From Aradus depressus (lineage: Eukaryota > Arthropoda > Insecta > Hemiptera > Aradidae): DNA of 64,000 nt. The stretch covers positions 16,742,562-16,806,561 of the forward strand of contig OY759217.1 of assembly GCA_963662175.1 (NCBI GenBank), written 5' to 3'. The notes below the pieces were generated by a model. The model did not search any database. It was given only the letters and a program-made list of their open reading frames with translations, and was not told where the DNA came from. This document shows positions 23,375 to 33,404 of the stretch, one piece after another (within the stretch, counting starts at the first letter, position 1; each line of letters starts with the position of its first letter). Both the position numbers and the translations under genes were made by a program.

Positions 23375-23619
23375 CGTATATGTATTCATCGTTATTCGTT
23401 GTTATAAGGTTTCCTTCTTTTACTTCTTTAGCACCAAAAGAAGGTGTTATAACTTATAATACTTTTCATAAAGTCAGATAAATAATGCCAACCTAAAATC
23501 AAACTATTAACTTATAGTAGAACAACTTTTCCCCTGCACAACATAGGTAAGCCCTTAAATTGCTTTAAATTGTGATTAAAGTTAATGTTAAAGTAACATT
23601 AGAATATATTTATAGAAAG

Positions 23620-23925
23620 TTTAGGTTTAACACAAAAACTCCAATAACTAACGTTGTAATGTATGTATCGATACAAAATTTCGTATGTAAATTCAAAACC
23701 CCATAAGAACGCCTATTAGTTTGTCGGAGAATGTGCCGAAGGGAAGGGGACCAGAGGGGGGCTCAACTCAAAACCCCCAATAACTGTCGATCTAATGAAT
23801 GTATCGACACAAAATTCAGTAGGTAAAGCCCCGAAATCAACTATTGATTTTTAGCACAAACGGTCGATTGGTTTTGGTGAGAGAGAGCGATAACGTCATG
23901 AATTAATCGTTCTGAGTTGTTTTTT
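23620..23925 (+). repeat. HPE copy
   Basis: Two modules (GTATCGATACAAAATTTCGT; GTATCGACACAAAATTCAGT) and the end region GATTGGTTTTGGTGAGAGAG. It stops at a T-run before the terminal hairpin. Confidence 0.8.
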
Positions 23926-25014
23926 TTTTTTTTCTGGAAAGATGAAAAAATCTAAATATATATGTAATCAGATAATATCTATCAAAAAGAAAAAAAAATT
24001 TGACCCTCTCGAATATATAAATCACTAAATTTATGACTAGCAGTTTAAAATTCGAGGAATTTTGTTACCTCTTCCAACAGCTGAGAAACATTTCATAAGT
24101 ATAATGATATATATATCTAATATACTGTAGAGGGTCCAATTTTTCATTCATTCGGATTGGTATATCTGATAACTATTTACAACTTTTAAGTTGAGAAATG
24201 CAGACATACAGTGGAAAATTATAAGAAATAAATAAAAATTGTTTTTTTAATATTTACTATTTGACAAAAACTGTATACATAAAATACCAGTTTTGGTGTT
24301 ACACTATCGTCAGTGTAGGCTGTAATACCGGTAGTTTATGAATACATGTTTTGTGGAGCAGACAATATTTAAAAATAAATAAATTTATTTGTATTTATGT
24401 CTTACTGTTTATGCAGTCAAGGTACACTAAATCGGGCATGAGCCACAAACGTAACATTTAATGCTCATTACTAACGGTTGGTAGATTTTTCTTCCAACGC
24501 ATGGTCTATTTTATGACCATATTTATTGGTGATTGTACACAATCACTGGTGTAAGTAAGAAATTAATATTTTTTCGCTACTTTCCCCACATATATTTGTG
24601 ATTTTATACAATCACTGGTGATTGTAAACAATCTACGATTTCACATATTTACAGTATCTAATACATCAACTTATGAACTAGTCAGCAACATTATCCGCTT
24701 TTCCAACAGCAGTGATATTCAAAATAAAACATTAAGGTGTAGTCAAGGTCCACGCCGTAGATTTTCCGTGAAAACATCGGGATAAAATCATTTTTAATTT
24801 TCTTTTCGATGCTGCCGTAGCTCTTGCATTTGCTCGGCACTAGGACTTTTTAGGTTTTTAAAATTCCTTTTTATGCGAGCTTTCCTCTGATTTGCTATAA
24901 TTCCGCGCATATTTACGATTCATATGAGACGACATCTTTAATTTTTTTGCAATTTTCAATTTAATACAGATTTTTACATGTATTTCAGCGAATATTTTTA
25001 TTGTTTTACTTTGA
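23926..25014. other. Unassigned AT-rich DNA
   Basis: No gene or recognised repeat. Confidence 0.4.
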
Positions 25015-25560
25015 GTCCTAGTAGGCTGGGTTTCGAACCCGCAATCTTGAGCTTAATAGGCAAGTACGCTATTCTGTCCAGTCCTTTAGTACAAGGAAGT
25101 ATTGTAACCGTGCAAAAATCCGAGGTCGAGTTTTCAACGAAATTTCAACGTTTCAATGTCCACTGAATATGTTTTGACCTTTTTCGCGATGATGTCTGTC
25201 TGTATGTGATTAGACTTTTGTAAATGCTCTAACTCAAAAACGTTTGTAGTAATAAACATGAAATTTGAAATAATGATGTCCACATGTAGCTTATAACTGA
25301 TTTTGGATGAAATCAGTCGAAATTTACTTTACTTTGGGGCCGAAAACCGAATTCAAATGACATCTCGAAACCCATTTATTTAGATGTTTGCTTGATTTAT
25401 GGCTTAACGATTAGCTCTATTGAAAAATTGGTTTTTACGTAAAATTTTCCTTATTAAATTTCGATTTCTAAATTCACTCAAATTTGACGTAGGACCAATA
25501 TAACCAAAGTTATAGCGCTCCAAGGAATGTACATTATTTTTATTAAAAAGAAAGGAAAAA
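25015..25560. repeat. SINE-A head piece (-) joined to Rep-D (+)
   Basis: GGGTTTCGAACCCGCAATCTTG (SINE-A B box, shown here as one 22-base region at about 25028-25049) is followed at about 25095 by Rep-D: AGTATTGTAACCGTGCAAAA, CGCGATGATGTCTGTCTGTA, TTTGCTTGATTTATGGCTTA. The same SINE-A to Rep-D junction type occurs at 46508-46700. Confidence 0.65.
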
Positions 25561-25589
25561 AAAATATTTACTTTCTATATGATCATTCT

Positions 25590-25760
25590 CAAAGTAATTC
25601 CAAACTGGTATTACTGGAGTATAAGAAAGTCACTCTCACTATTACACATGCCTTTCTTGTACCTCAGTAATGCCAGTATGAAATGAAATCGAGATGAGGA
25701 GGAAGAGTGATGTGTAAAAATGTGATTGGTATAAGAAAGTGTTATTTCATATTATTTTGG
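25590..25760 (+). repeat. Rep-E copy
   Basis: TCAGTAATGCCAGTATGAAA and GATTGGTATAAGAAAGTG. Confidence 0.6.
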
Positions 25761-26311
25761 CCAATAGTCCCTAATTTGGTCCAGAGAGTGCGGTGACTGT
25801 CACCTATCCAATGATATATCCATTTCTAATGGACTCCCTGGAGGGCTCCTCAGCTGACATATTTCCGTTGGATAATGACAGTAACGTCCGGTTCTCTTTC
25901 CTATTCCCTCCGCCGACATGATCCGTCCTTCTCATCTGTCATTTTTATGTCATCTTGATCTTCAGGTCGTAAAAAAAAAAAAAAAATGAAAAAATATCAA
26001 CTGGCAGATCTCAAAGCTGGACTACCTTCAACTTCCAAGAAAGGTCAAGAAATTCTGTCTGTCATCAGATAACACATGTCTTCTTTATATGCGATTGCCA
26101 ACACCTTTTCACATTTGAAATCTAACGTACGTTCAGGAGCAATAATAACGTCTGGCTTCAATAAATACAAGGTCTCTTGGAGGAAGCCCCCTCCAGGAAA
26201 ACATTTTGTATGAGGTTAGGTGAGGTAGAAGTAAATAAATACAAAAAAATATGTATTTAATCTTATCCCTTATCGTACTCATCCCCATATTTATTTTATT
26301 TTATTTTTATA
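25761..26311. other. Unassigned
   Basis: No gene or recognised repeat. Confidence 0.4.
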
Positions 26312-26325
26312 ACGATAATAATGTA

Positions 26326-26511
26326 TTGTTGGTTAATTCCGGCATTTCTTCCAGAGGTGTCTTCTTATTTTTTCGACAATTATTCGAGACTCTTACAAGT
26401 CCCTTCTTCCGATCATTATGAACGAAATATTGTCGAAAAAATAAGAAGACACCTCTGGAAGAAATGCCGGAATTAACCAACAATGGAACATCCCAGAGAA
26501 GTTTAAGAAAC
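26326..26511. mobile_element. Foldback insertion with perfect 56-bp arms
   Basis: Bases 26325-26380 and 26429-26484 are exact reverse complements (56 of 56 by eye), with a 48-bp spacer. The insertion is bounded by a direct repeat ACGATAATAATGTA at 26312-26325 and 26512-26525, which looks like a target-site duplication. The spacer holds a degenerate minus-strand hammerhead-like core (GAU, CGGAAGA, A, stem GGGACU/AGUCUC, GAAU). Related to 29590-29830. The open frame across it is a by-product of the palindrome. Confidence 0.75.
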
Positions 26512-26650
26512 ACGATAATAATGTAGTCATTTATTTATACAAGGGGAGTATTCAGAAATAAGTAAGTCAACTATTGATTAAAGGTGATAGAGAGAGAGTG
26601 AAAACTTAGATGATTAATTCGGTGATTCACCGATAATATATTTTTTTTTT
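26512..26650 (+). repeat. HPE end piece
   Basis: AGTAAGTCAACTATTGATTA, GAAAACTTAGATGATTAATT and CGGTGATTCACCGATAAT: the end region with its terminal hairpin, then a T-run. Confidence 0.75.
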
Positions 26651-26667
26651 GTTACACTTTGTGTATA

Positions 26668-26961
26668 GGTTGGGTTGGGTTTTATGACTCATGCCCGGGC
26701 TTTAACTACGAGGTCATATCGCCTACTACCAGAGCGCTCTATCGTCACTCTGGTGGACATGAGCCCGACTCTACTGTGGGAGTCCTAAATTTTGCCTACC
26801 CTAAATTTTTATTCACCTAGGGCAGGGGTCTTTAACGAGTACCTGACATCGTACAGGCTCGGGACCATCGCTTAACGTCCCATCCGAAGGACGGCGTGCT
26901 TAAGTTTATTTTACCTCCCAGATAAAATAAACTAAGGGCCTCGGTCGGGCTACGAACCCAC
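26668..26961 (-). mobile_element. SINE-A, head truncated, CCTAA-like tail
   Basis: GGTTGGGTTGGGTTTTATGAC to GGGCTACGAACCCAC. It shares the private GGGCTACGAACCCAC variant with the copy at 28137. CACTTTGTGTATA lies directly left of it and directly right of the 28137 copy (see findings). Confidence 0.9.
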
Positions 26962-27969
26962 GGGTGTCCTTCTCTGATTTATAGCTCCGCTTCTGTCACC
27001 CGTCCGACGTCTCCAAACCTCCCCTCTCATCCTCACACCAGTTTATCCCTTTTTAATTGCTCATTATAGAATAAAGAATGACTCCTATTTAAGAAGTATT
27101 TTCGCTTTATTTCCTCTTCCTTTAATACCTTCCTTTTAAATAAATATTGAAAAAAGTTTAAATTATTATTAATCCCATACTGAGAAACACGGACATACTA
27201 AGTATATACTTTCTTATACCTTTTGTATAATACTAATAGAATAGAATGGTTTTTATTAAGATAAGGAAACAAATAACATCATTCCAAAAAATATACAAAG
27301 AAAAAAACACTTAGACTATAGCCATTTTGGCCGTCAGTCGGAGTTGGCATTACAGATATTTAATAATGAAGAACAAAAGATATTAGCTTATATAAATAAG
27401 TGAACAGAATAAATAACCATCGATAAATTCTTTAAGAAATATGTAAACATAAAACATAAAAAATAATAATACGAATAATGAGAAAATAAAATAAAGACAT
27501 GTATTAAGGCTGAAAACGAAATAAGATAGATAAACATGCGTGGATGGTAATACAATATAAAACTACAGATAATAGATATAAAACTACAGATAACTACAAA
27601 TAATACAACAAAAAATACAGAGTTTGGTGGCTAGAAACCAAATAAAACTAACTAAACATGGGCAAATGGTAATAATCAGAAAGTTACATGAAGGAAGGAG
27701 GTTTGTTTGGGTCCTAGAAATTAAATTCCTGAATCAGCATGTTTCTATATTTGGTTGCCGCCCTTGCATAGTTATATATCCGATTGCAGTTAGGCCCATT
27801 CATTAAAGCGATGAGTTCCCCTCTCCCTGGTAGGGTGGTAGGTGCCCAGCCACCTCTGTCTGGCCTCTCTAAGGAGTATTTTGATTGTCTTCTCAGACTA
27901 AAGTTAAATTCGCCAGTTATCAACTCTAAAGGGATTGTTTGCAAGATTTTTTTTTTTTTTTTTTTTTTT
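26962..27969. other. Unassigned, ends in a T-run
   Basis: AT-rich. About 27690-27945 has a possible minus-strand coding remnant, but I recognise no domain. A run of about 22 T lies at 27948-27970. Confidence 0.4.
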
Positions 27970-28123
27970 TTATAGGGTGCTCCTGACCCCCTGCATACCC
28001 TAAATTTTTATTCACCTTATTTTACCACCCAGATAAACTAAACTAAGAGCCTTGGCCGGGTTTCGAACCCACGAACTTGAGCTCTGAAGGCATGCACGCA
28101 TACCACTCAGCTACCGGCGCCCT
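27970..28123 (-). mobile_element. SINE-A fragment
   Basis: CCTAAATTTTTATTCACCTT joins directly to ATTTTACCACCCAGATAAAC (central deletion), then the B box and the head to GCTACCGGCGCCCTC. Confidence 0.85.
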
Positions 28124-28136
28124 CCTTAATACTTAT

Positions 28137-28484
28137 AGGTTAGGTTAGGTTTTATGACTCATGCCCGGGCTTTTAACTACGAGGTCATATCGCCTACTAC
28201 CAGAGCGCTATTTCGTCACTCTGGTGGACATGAGCCCGACTCTACTGTGGGAGTCCTAAATTTTGCCTACCCTAAATTTTTATTCACCTAGGGCAGGGGT
28301 CTTTAACGAGTACCTGACATCGTACAGGCTCGGGACCATCGCTTAACGTCCCATCCGAAGGACGGCGTGCTTAAGTTTATTTTACCTCCCAGATAAAATA
28401 AACTAAGGGCCTCGGTCGGGCTACGAACCCACAACCTTGAGCTCAGAAGTCAAGCACGCATACCACTGAGCTACCGGCGCCCTC
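28137..28484 (-). mobile_element. SINE-A, full-length, CCTAA-tail subtype
   Basis: GGTTAGGTTAGGTTTTATGAC to GAGCTACCGGCGCCCTC, with intact boxes. Confidence 0.94.
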
Positions 28485-28717
28485 ACTTTGTGTATATTTT
28501 TAGTTATGTTTAAATGCTTTTCCTGAAAACATGTTTATTTTGACCAAAAACATAGTTACTTATATGACACATGGCCGGACTTTACCTATGAGGTCATATT
28601 GCCTCAGATTTATTCACCTAGGGCAGGAGTCCTGAACGAGTATCTAACTTCCAACCCAGATAAAAAAAAAAACCTATAGGCCTCGGCCGGGTATAAGGCG
28701 CGCTAAAAACTAAGTAA

Positions 28718-28976
28718 TACAGATGTCTCAATCCAACTATATATTTTATTTTTACCACAACTAGTTTCAGAAATTTGCCTTCTTCAGGTGGTGAATCTTA
28801 TTCGAGAAGGGGTCAAAGAAATGTACACACATCAATCAGGGATCACCAGTCAGCATCCAACCCCTGATTGATGTGTCCATTTATTTGACCCTTTCTGTAA
28901 GTAATAAGTTTCAACACCTGAAGATGGCAAATTGCCGAAACTAGTTGTGCTAATAATACAATAATATAGTTGGATT
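28718..28976. mobile_element. Foldback element with a hammerhead-like core in each arm
   Basis: The left arm (TCAATCCAACTATATATTTT, CACAACTAGTTTCAGAAATT, TGCCTTCTTCAGGTGGTGAA) is complementary to the right arm (TTTCAACACCTGAAGATGGC, AAATTGCCGAAACTAGTTGT, AATATAGTTGGATTGAA). Arms are about 85 bp and the spacer holds a second short inverted pair (ATCAATCAGGG / CCCCTGATTGAT). Another single arm sits at 54566-54650. Likely a Penelope-related non-autonomous element. Confidence 0.75.
28915..28949 (+). ncRNA. Hammerhead ribozyme-like motif
   Basis: In order: CAC, CUGAAGA (28918-28924), U, stem II GGCA-AAU-UGCC, GAAA (28937-28940), CUAGU, U, GUG. CAC pairs with GUG as stem I. Helix III would be the palindrome ACUAGU without a loop. 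Core bases match CUGANGA and GAA. One base (U) is extra after A9. The opposite arm (28756-28792, minus strand) has a decayed version. Such loopless helix III hammerheads in Penelope-like elements are thought to act as dimers. Confidence 0.6.
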
Positions 28977-29271
28977 GAAGGACGGCGTGCTCAAGGTTTT
29001 TTTACATTCCAGATAAAAAAAAATATAAGGGCCTAAGCCGGGTTTCGAACTTGTGATCTTGAGCTCAGTAGGCTAGCATGCTACCTTTGACCTACATATG
29101 GCCTACCCAGGTTTATTTACCTAGGATAGGGGCTTTAAGGAGTTTCTGGCAACTTACAGGCTCGAGACCATCGCTTAAAGTCCCACCCGAAGTCAAGATT
29201 CTTTTACCTCCCAGGTAAAAAAAAAACCCTATTGATGAGCTTTGAATAACATTTGCTTAACTTTGTTTCAG

Positions 29272-29430
29272 ATCGTGCTCAACTCAATGCACAGGTATCA
29301 ACCCCGAATACACCTTGTCAAATGGAGAGAAAATGGAGGTCCCATCACGGACCTTGAAAGGGAACAGTTCCGAACGTACGTGTTTCCAGAAACTGTGTTC
29401 ACTGCCGTTACCGCCTATCAGAACCAGCTG
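29272..29430 (+). CDS. Tbx20: Tbx20-class T-box exon, third quarter of the domain
   Basis: 53 codons in phase 0. [18 protein letters not shown] continues directly from KLTNNEMD...GQ of the previous exon. The strand [17 protein letters not shown] is the second conserved T-box block and contacts DNA in solved T-box structures. [15 protein letters not shown] is the variable loop between the two blocks. Acceptor CTTTGTTTCAG (29261-29271); donor CTG/GTACGT at 29430/29431. An old SINE-A remnant ends about 43 bp upstream of the acceptor. Confidence 0.96.
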
Positions 29431-29589
29431 GTACGTCTACTTCTTACAGTTAGAACTATCAATGTCAGTCCTTTTATAGAATAGCTAATGTACAGGCAGC
29501 TGTATCTAGTGGAGAACTGAAGCTCCGTATGCATGTCGCTAGCAAATTCTCACAAATAGAAGAACCACATACTGCAGTAAGTGAGGTTT
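29431..29589. other. Start of the 3.1-kb intron
   Basis: Donor GTACGT. 29480-29589 shows no recognised repeat. Confidence 0.7.
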
Positions 29590-29830
29590 TTCATCCTTCA
29601 GATGGAGAATGTATTAAACGTTTTTTTATGCCTTTTTTTCCCAGATGTGTCTTTTTTTTTCTTTTTTGACAATATTTCGGAACATTTCTACGTCCCTAAT
29701 CGTCCCAGGAACTTAATCGTTCATACTGACCAGAATAAGGGATGTGGAAATGCCCCGAAATGTTGTCAAAAAATAAAAAAGAGGACACCTCGAAAACAAA
29801 TGCAGGAAAAAGAACAACAATTTTGATTTC
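29590..29830. mobile_element. Foldback element, relative of 26326-26511
   Basis: TTGACAATATTTCGG near 29668 and CCGAAATGTTGTCAA near 29757 are complementary, as are GTGTCTTTTTTTTTCTTTTT and AAAAATAAAAAAGAGGACAC. Arms are diverged. A plus-strand hammerhead-like core lies at about 29740-29773: GAC, CAGAAUA (two changes from CUGANGA), A, GGG...CCCC, GAAA, UGU, U, GUC. GAC/GUC can form stem I. Confidence 0.55.
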
Positions 29831-30224
29831 CTTGCTTATAGTTTTTTGACTTAATTTAATACGTATAAATAAAATAAATACTATACAAATTATAATTCAC
29901 ATGAAACCTCACAATTGGATAAGTACCCAATCCAGGGCAGACTATGCTTCTTGGATGACTAATTCGGGATTGTCGCGGGGGGCCGGCAATTATTTCTTTG
30001 AAATAGTAAATTTCTGTTTTGTTTTGGTCTATTCAACCGACCTCAAATCTGAAAATTGTGTTTAATTCAAGATTTGTCTATAACCTTAGATTTTACAATA
30101 ATCTAGTTGATAAAAGTTTTGCATTAAATTGTGACATAACCAATAGTCAAAAAATAAAAGCCCATCGATCCGTCATTTCGATAATTATACTGAGACAAAT
30201 ACAGTTTTTAGATTAAAAATAGGT
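29831..30224. other. Unassigned intron DNA
   Basis: No gene or recognised repeat. Confidence 0.4.
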
Positions 30225-30650
30225 TGTTTTTTACTAGGGAAAAAATGGGGGAAAGATTTACATAAAGGATTCTGAATTTGCTTTATTAGGGTTTTTGAGA
30301 CTCCTCCTGAGCATTCATAACGACCAATTTTGGAATAGATCCCATATTTATGGATTTTAAATTTAATTATAAAATTTCAATTGGGTTTATAAGTTGAGCC
30401 CCCAAATTTAACAGATCGTCTTTATTTGTTTTGAATTCCCATATGAAATTGTGTGAAATTCACAATGGCAGTTATTAGAGTTTTTGTGTTAAGCCCCTCA
30501 TCTATTCCCACCCCTCCCACTACCGTTTGGCAGATTTGTCTGAAGATTACCTAATAGCTGTCGTCCCTAAGGGGTTCTGGTTACCCATATAGAATTTCGT
30601 GTCGATATCGGGAGTTACCATGTTCACAGACTAACAGACAGACATCTTTT
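30225..30650 (-). repeat. HPE copy, decayed
   Basis: Module motifs GCAGTTATTAGAGTTTTTGT, TTTGGCAGATTTGTCTGAAG and ATTTCGTGTCGATATCGGG, then TACCATGTTCACAGACTAAC. Confidence 0.7.
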
Positions 30651-31214
30651 CTCTTCATTTTTGGATCAGAGAGAAATTCCGGAGAAAATTCAACTTCGAA
30701 TTTCTTTCCGATTATACAACTTCCCCCGGAGAAGTAACATGAAATCTAACAAAAATTGTTCTCTGCTAGACTTTCACCATTCTTACTTATTACATGGAGA
30801 CAATTTACACCTAGAATCAATTAAAACTTTTCTTTGCTATTCTACAATATTCAGTAATGAAGTTATAAGTCAGGATATAGTGTGTTCTTCGGTTATCATT
30901 ACCTTGTCAATCAAAAGAGATTGTATTATAGTCATGTCACATGCTGATTGCTTCTTCGGCTGATTGCTTCAGGTACCAATTTTAGATTGATAAAATGTCT
31001 GATTGATATTGAATAAAATATTTGTATTGGTATGAATTTCGGTCACTTTTTTTCGATATTTCCATGGTTATTTTAATATTTTTGAACAATTAGGAAAAAT
31101 GTTCTGAAAGAAATACTAGAAAAAATTTAACTAATATCATCCCAGAGAAACCACATTCCAAATAGTATGAATTGTATCTTTATTTTGGCTAAATATAAGT
31201 TGATGATTTTTTAC
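30651..31214. other. Unassigned intron DNA
   Basis: The frame 30661-30963 has no recognised domain. Confidence 0.35.
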
Positions 31215-32230
31215 TAGCCCAGCTTTACGAAGTATAGGGGAAGTTATCTAATCGGTCAGAAATTTCCGACCACCAGATTCCAAATATGTAAAAATGAATG
31301 TCTGTCCGTGCATGTGTGTCTATGAACACGATAACTAACGATAGAATGAATGCATCGACACTACATTTTATATGCAGGGCCGGACTGGCCATCTGACAAT
31401 TCTGGCAAATGCCAGAGGGGCCGGTCTATAGAAAAATATCACTTTTTTATCTAACAATCATTTATCTCATCATTAAACATTTTTGGAAGTGTTGAAAATT
31501 TAAACTGTTGCGCATAATATGGAATAAAACCGACCATCGGGCAATTAGGTTTCCAACGTTACCGACCGAGCCAATTGAATCTGTTATGCTGGTAGACTAT
31601 TTTCTTACAATAGAATCAGTATTTATTAATTTCAATTGATATATTTAACCCTTAGCTACACGCGCCGCGGTACAGCGTATTTATTTACTTTCCCATTTAT
31701 ATATATATATATTTTTTTTTCATTAAAAGAAGGCCGGTTTGAATGAAATTTTGGGGCCGATTTGAATGAAATTTTGGGGCCGGTTTCCATTAAATTCCAG
31801 GGCTGAATTTTACCCCCAGTCCAGCCCTGGTTATATGTGAGTCCAAAACCCTCGTTCAAAAAGACGAAACCTATTGATTTTGAGCCAAATTGGCCAAAGG
31901 GAAGGAGGAAAATAGGGGTGAGACTTAACTGAAAAACTGTAATAACCTCAGCTGTAATGAATGAATCGATATGAAATTTCACATTTGAAGTCAAAACCCA
32001 ATGAGATATGTCAAATTTTAGCGATATCGGCCGAAGGAAAGGGGTTTCAGGGGAGGGGCTCAATTCGAAAATCCTAACAACTGCCGATATAATGAATTTA
32101 TCTAGTCAAAAAACTTTAGTAGGAGGATTTAGGAGGCCCTATGTAAGTCAACTGTTGAATATTGAGTGGTAGCGAAAAGTTAATTGATTAATTCGTCCTG
32201 CGGAAGTACATTGCCGTTTTTTTTTGTTTT
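31215..32230 (+). repeat. HPE, full-length, interrupted by a hAT-like MITE
   Basis: The best complete HPE. It starts with a hairpin (GCCCAGCTTTACGAAGTATA, GGGGAAGTTATC). Modules follow with GAATGAATGCATCGACAC (31345), AATGAATGAATCG (31956) and AATGAATTTATC (32091). The spacing is 148 bp (after removing the insert) and 135 bp. The end is GATTAATTCGTCCTGCGGAA, GTACATTGCCG, then a T-run. The MITE at 31375-31829 interrupts the first module. Confidence 0.85.
31375..31829. mobile_element. hAT-like MITE, 455 bp
   Basis: Ends CAGGGCCGGACTGGCC and (complement) CAGGGCTGGACTGGGGG are typical hAT-style terminal inverted repeats. Flanks are TTTATATG (31367-31374) and GTTATATG (31830-31837), a probable 8-bp duplication with one change. 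Removing the insert and one flank restores the HPE module reading TTTTATATGTGAGTCC. No transposase. Confidence 0.85.
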
Positions 32231-32511
32231 TTTTGTCATAGGTCCTCCTTAGATATATATAAAATTTCATTTCGATACATTTATTCTACTTATATTATAT
32301 TAAAGCTGCAGAAGTCAAATTCATTACAATAAAGATCAGCAAATAAATTAAAGATACTGATTTTGGGAGTTATTCCCGAAACGTCTATTTGCTGGGTTGT
32401 AAAGACCAAAAAATAAATTAGAGGAAAAGGAAAATAGCTTTGAAAAACCATAAATATATATTATTATAATAATTTTAGAAACTTTTTTAATTAGATTTTT
32501 TTTTTTTCCAG
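32231..32511. other. Intron, unassigned, up to acceptor
   Basis: Ends in a strong polypyrimidine tract and CCAG at 32508-32511. Confidence 0.6.
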
Positions 32512-32588
32512 ATAACAAAACTGAAAATCGACAGTAATCCATTTGCGAAAGGTTTCAGGGACTCGTCACGACTCACGGATTTCGACAG
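32512..32588 (+). CDS. Tbx20: Tbx20-class T-box exon, C-terminal end of the domain
   Basis: Encodes ITKLKIDSNPFAKGFR and DSSRLTDFD plus two bases of an arginine codon. NPFAKGFRD is the conserved last helix of the T-box, which inserts in the DNA minor groove in known structures. Phase 0 start, ending in phase 2. Acceptor TTTTTTTCCAG; donor ACAG/GTAGGT at 32588/32589. Confidence 0.96.
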
Positions 32589-33399
32589 GTAGGTTTCTTA
32601 TGTGTATTAAATTATTAAATGTCATCTAGTATTAGTAGCATACTACTACTATATAGCATATACTATACTACCAAATAGTATATAATATACTATTAACATG
32701 AAAGTTAAGAAATAATGTTTTTGTATATAAAACACCATTTTTATGTCTTGGTTATTTCATACTCATACATCCAACCGAGTTTGTCTCTTTACAACAATTC
32801 TACTGTGACCCTCTCGTGTATTCATATGTCTAAATATTCATGTACATCGTGCAGATGTCGTAAAGGATGTGTGTCATTTTATATAATTCTCTCTCGGAAT
32901 TTAAAAAAATCAATAGAAATTAAATAAATTAGTAAATAACTAAAATTAGTATAATACTTAATTTAGCTGGGAAACAGAATAACAAATAAAATAATAACTT
33001 CTAACATAAACATGAATTTGGCATATTATTCTGTGTAATTGATTTTTATATCGAGTTTTTTTTTTAGATAATTTCGTTTTCTTTTCGTTGCTAAACTGTT
33101 TTGAAAGTAAATAGATAGTAGAGGCCAGTCGGTAAAGAACAAAGGAAGTCTAGCCAGAAGTTGTGGTCTGTGTGTGTGGTCGAGTGAAGAAGTGAAAAAA
33201 TTTAAATTGAAAAATTAAATCCGTCAGAACCATCAGTGTTGGTTGAAGGAGAGGAACAGAGGAGAGGAGAGGCAATCAAGATTTCATTAGAAGTGGTAGT
33301 GGGGGGGGGGGGGGGGGGGGGGGGGGGATAAGGCATTAAGAACCACTGACAGGGCTTTAGTGGTGTAATTTGGAGGTGTTAGCCCAGCTCACTTCACAG
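32589..33399. other. Start of the 22.4-kb intron; G-run at about 33301-33327
   Basis: Mostly unassigned. About 27 consecutive G at 33301-33327 could form G-quadruplexes. They lie 80 bp before the 142-bp array. Confidence 0.6.
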
Positions 33400-33404
33400 T
33401 GAAT

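Larger units (their letters stand above)
28555..29230 (-). mobile_element. Decayed SINE-A pieces split by a hammerhead-bearing foldback
   Basis: 28558-28700 and 28977-29090 are decayed SINE-A (GGCCTCGGCCGGGTATAAGG; GAAGGACGGCGTGCTCAAGG; GGGTTTCGAACTTGTGATC). A further piece runs 29098-29228 (GGCTCGAGACCATCGCTTAA, TTTTACCTCCCAGGTAAAA). This last piece ends only 43 bp before the exon at 29272. Confidence 0.7.

Noticed and set aside
26307..26513. 68-residue minus-strand frame
   Set aside because: It spans the perfect inverted repeat; the peptide is a by-product of the palindrome.
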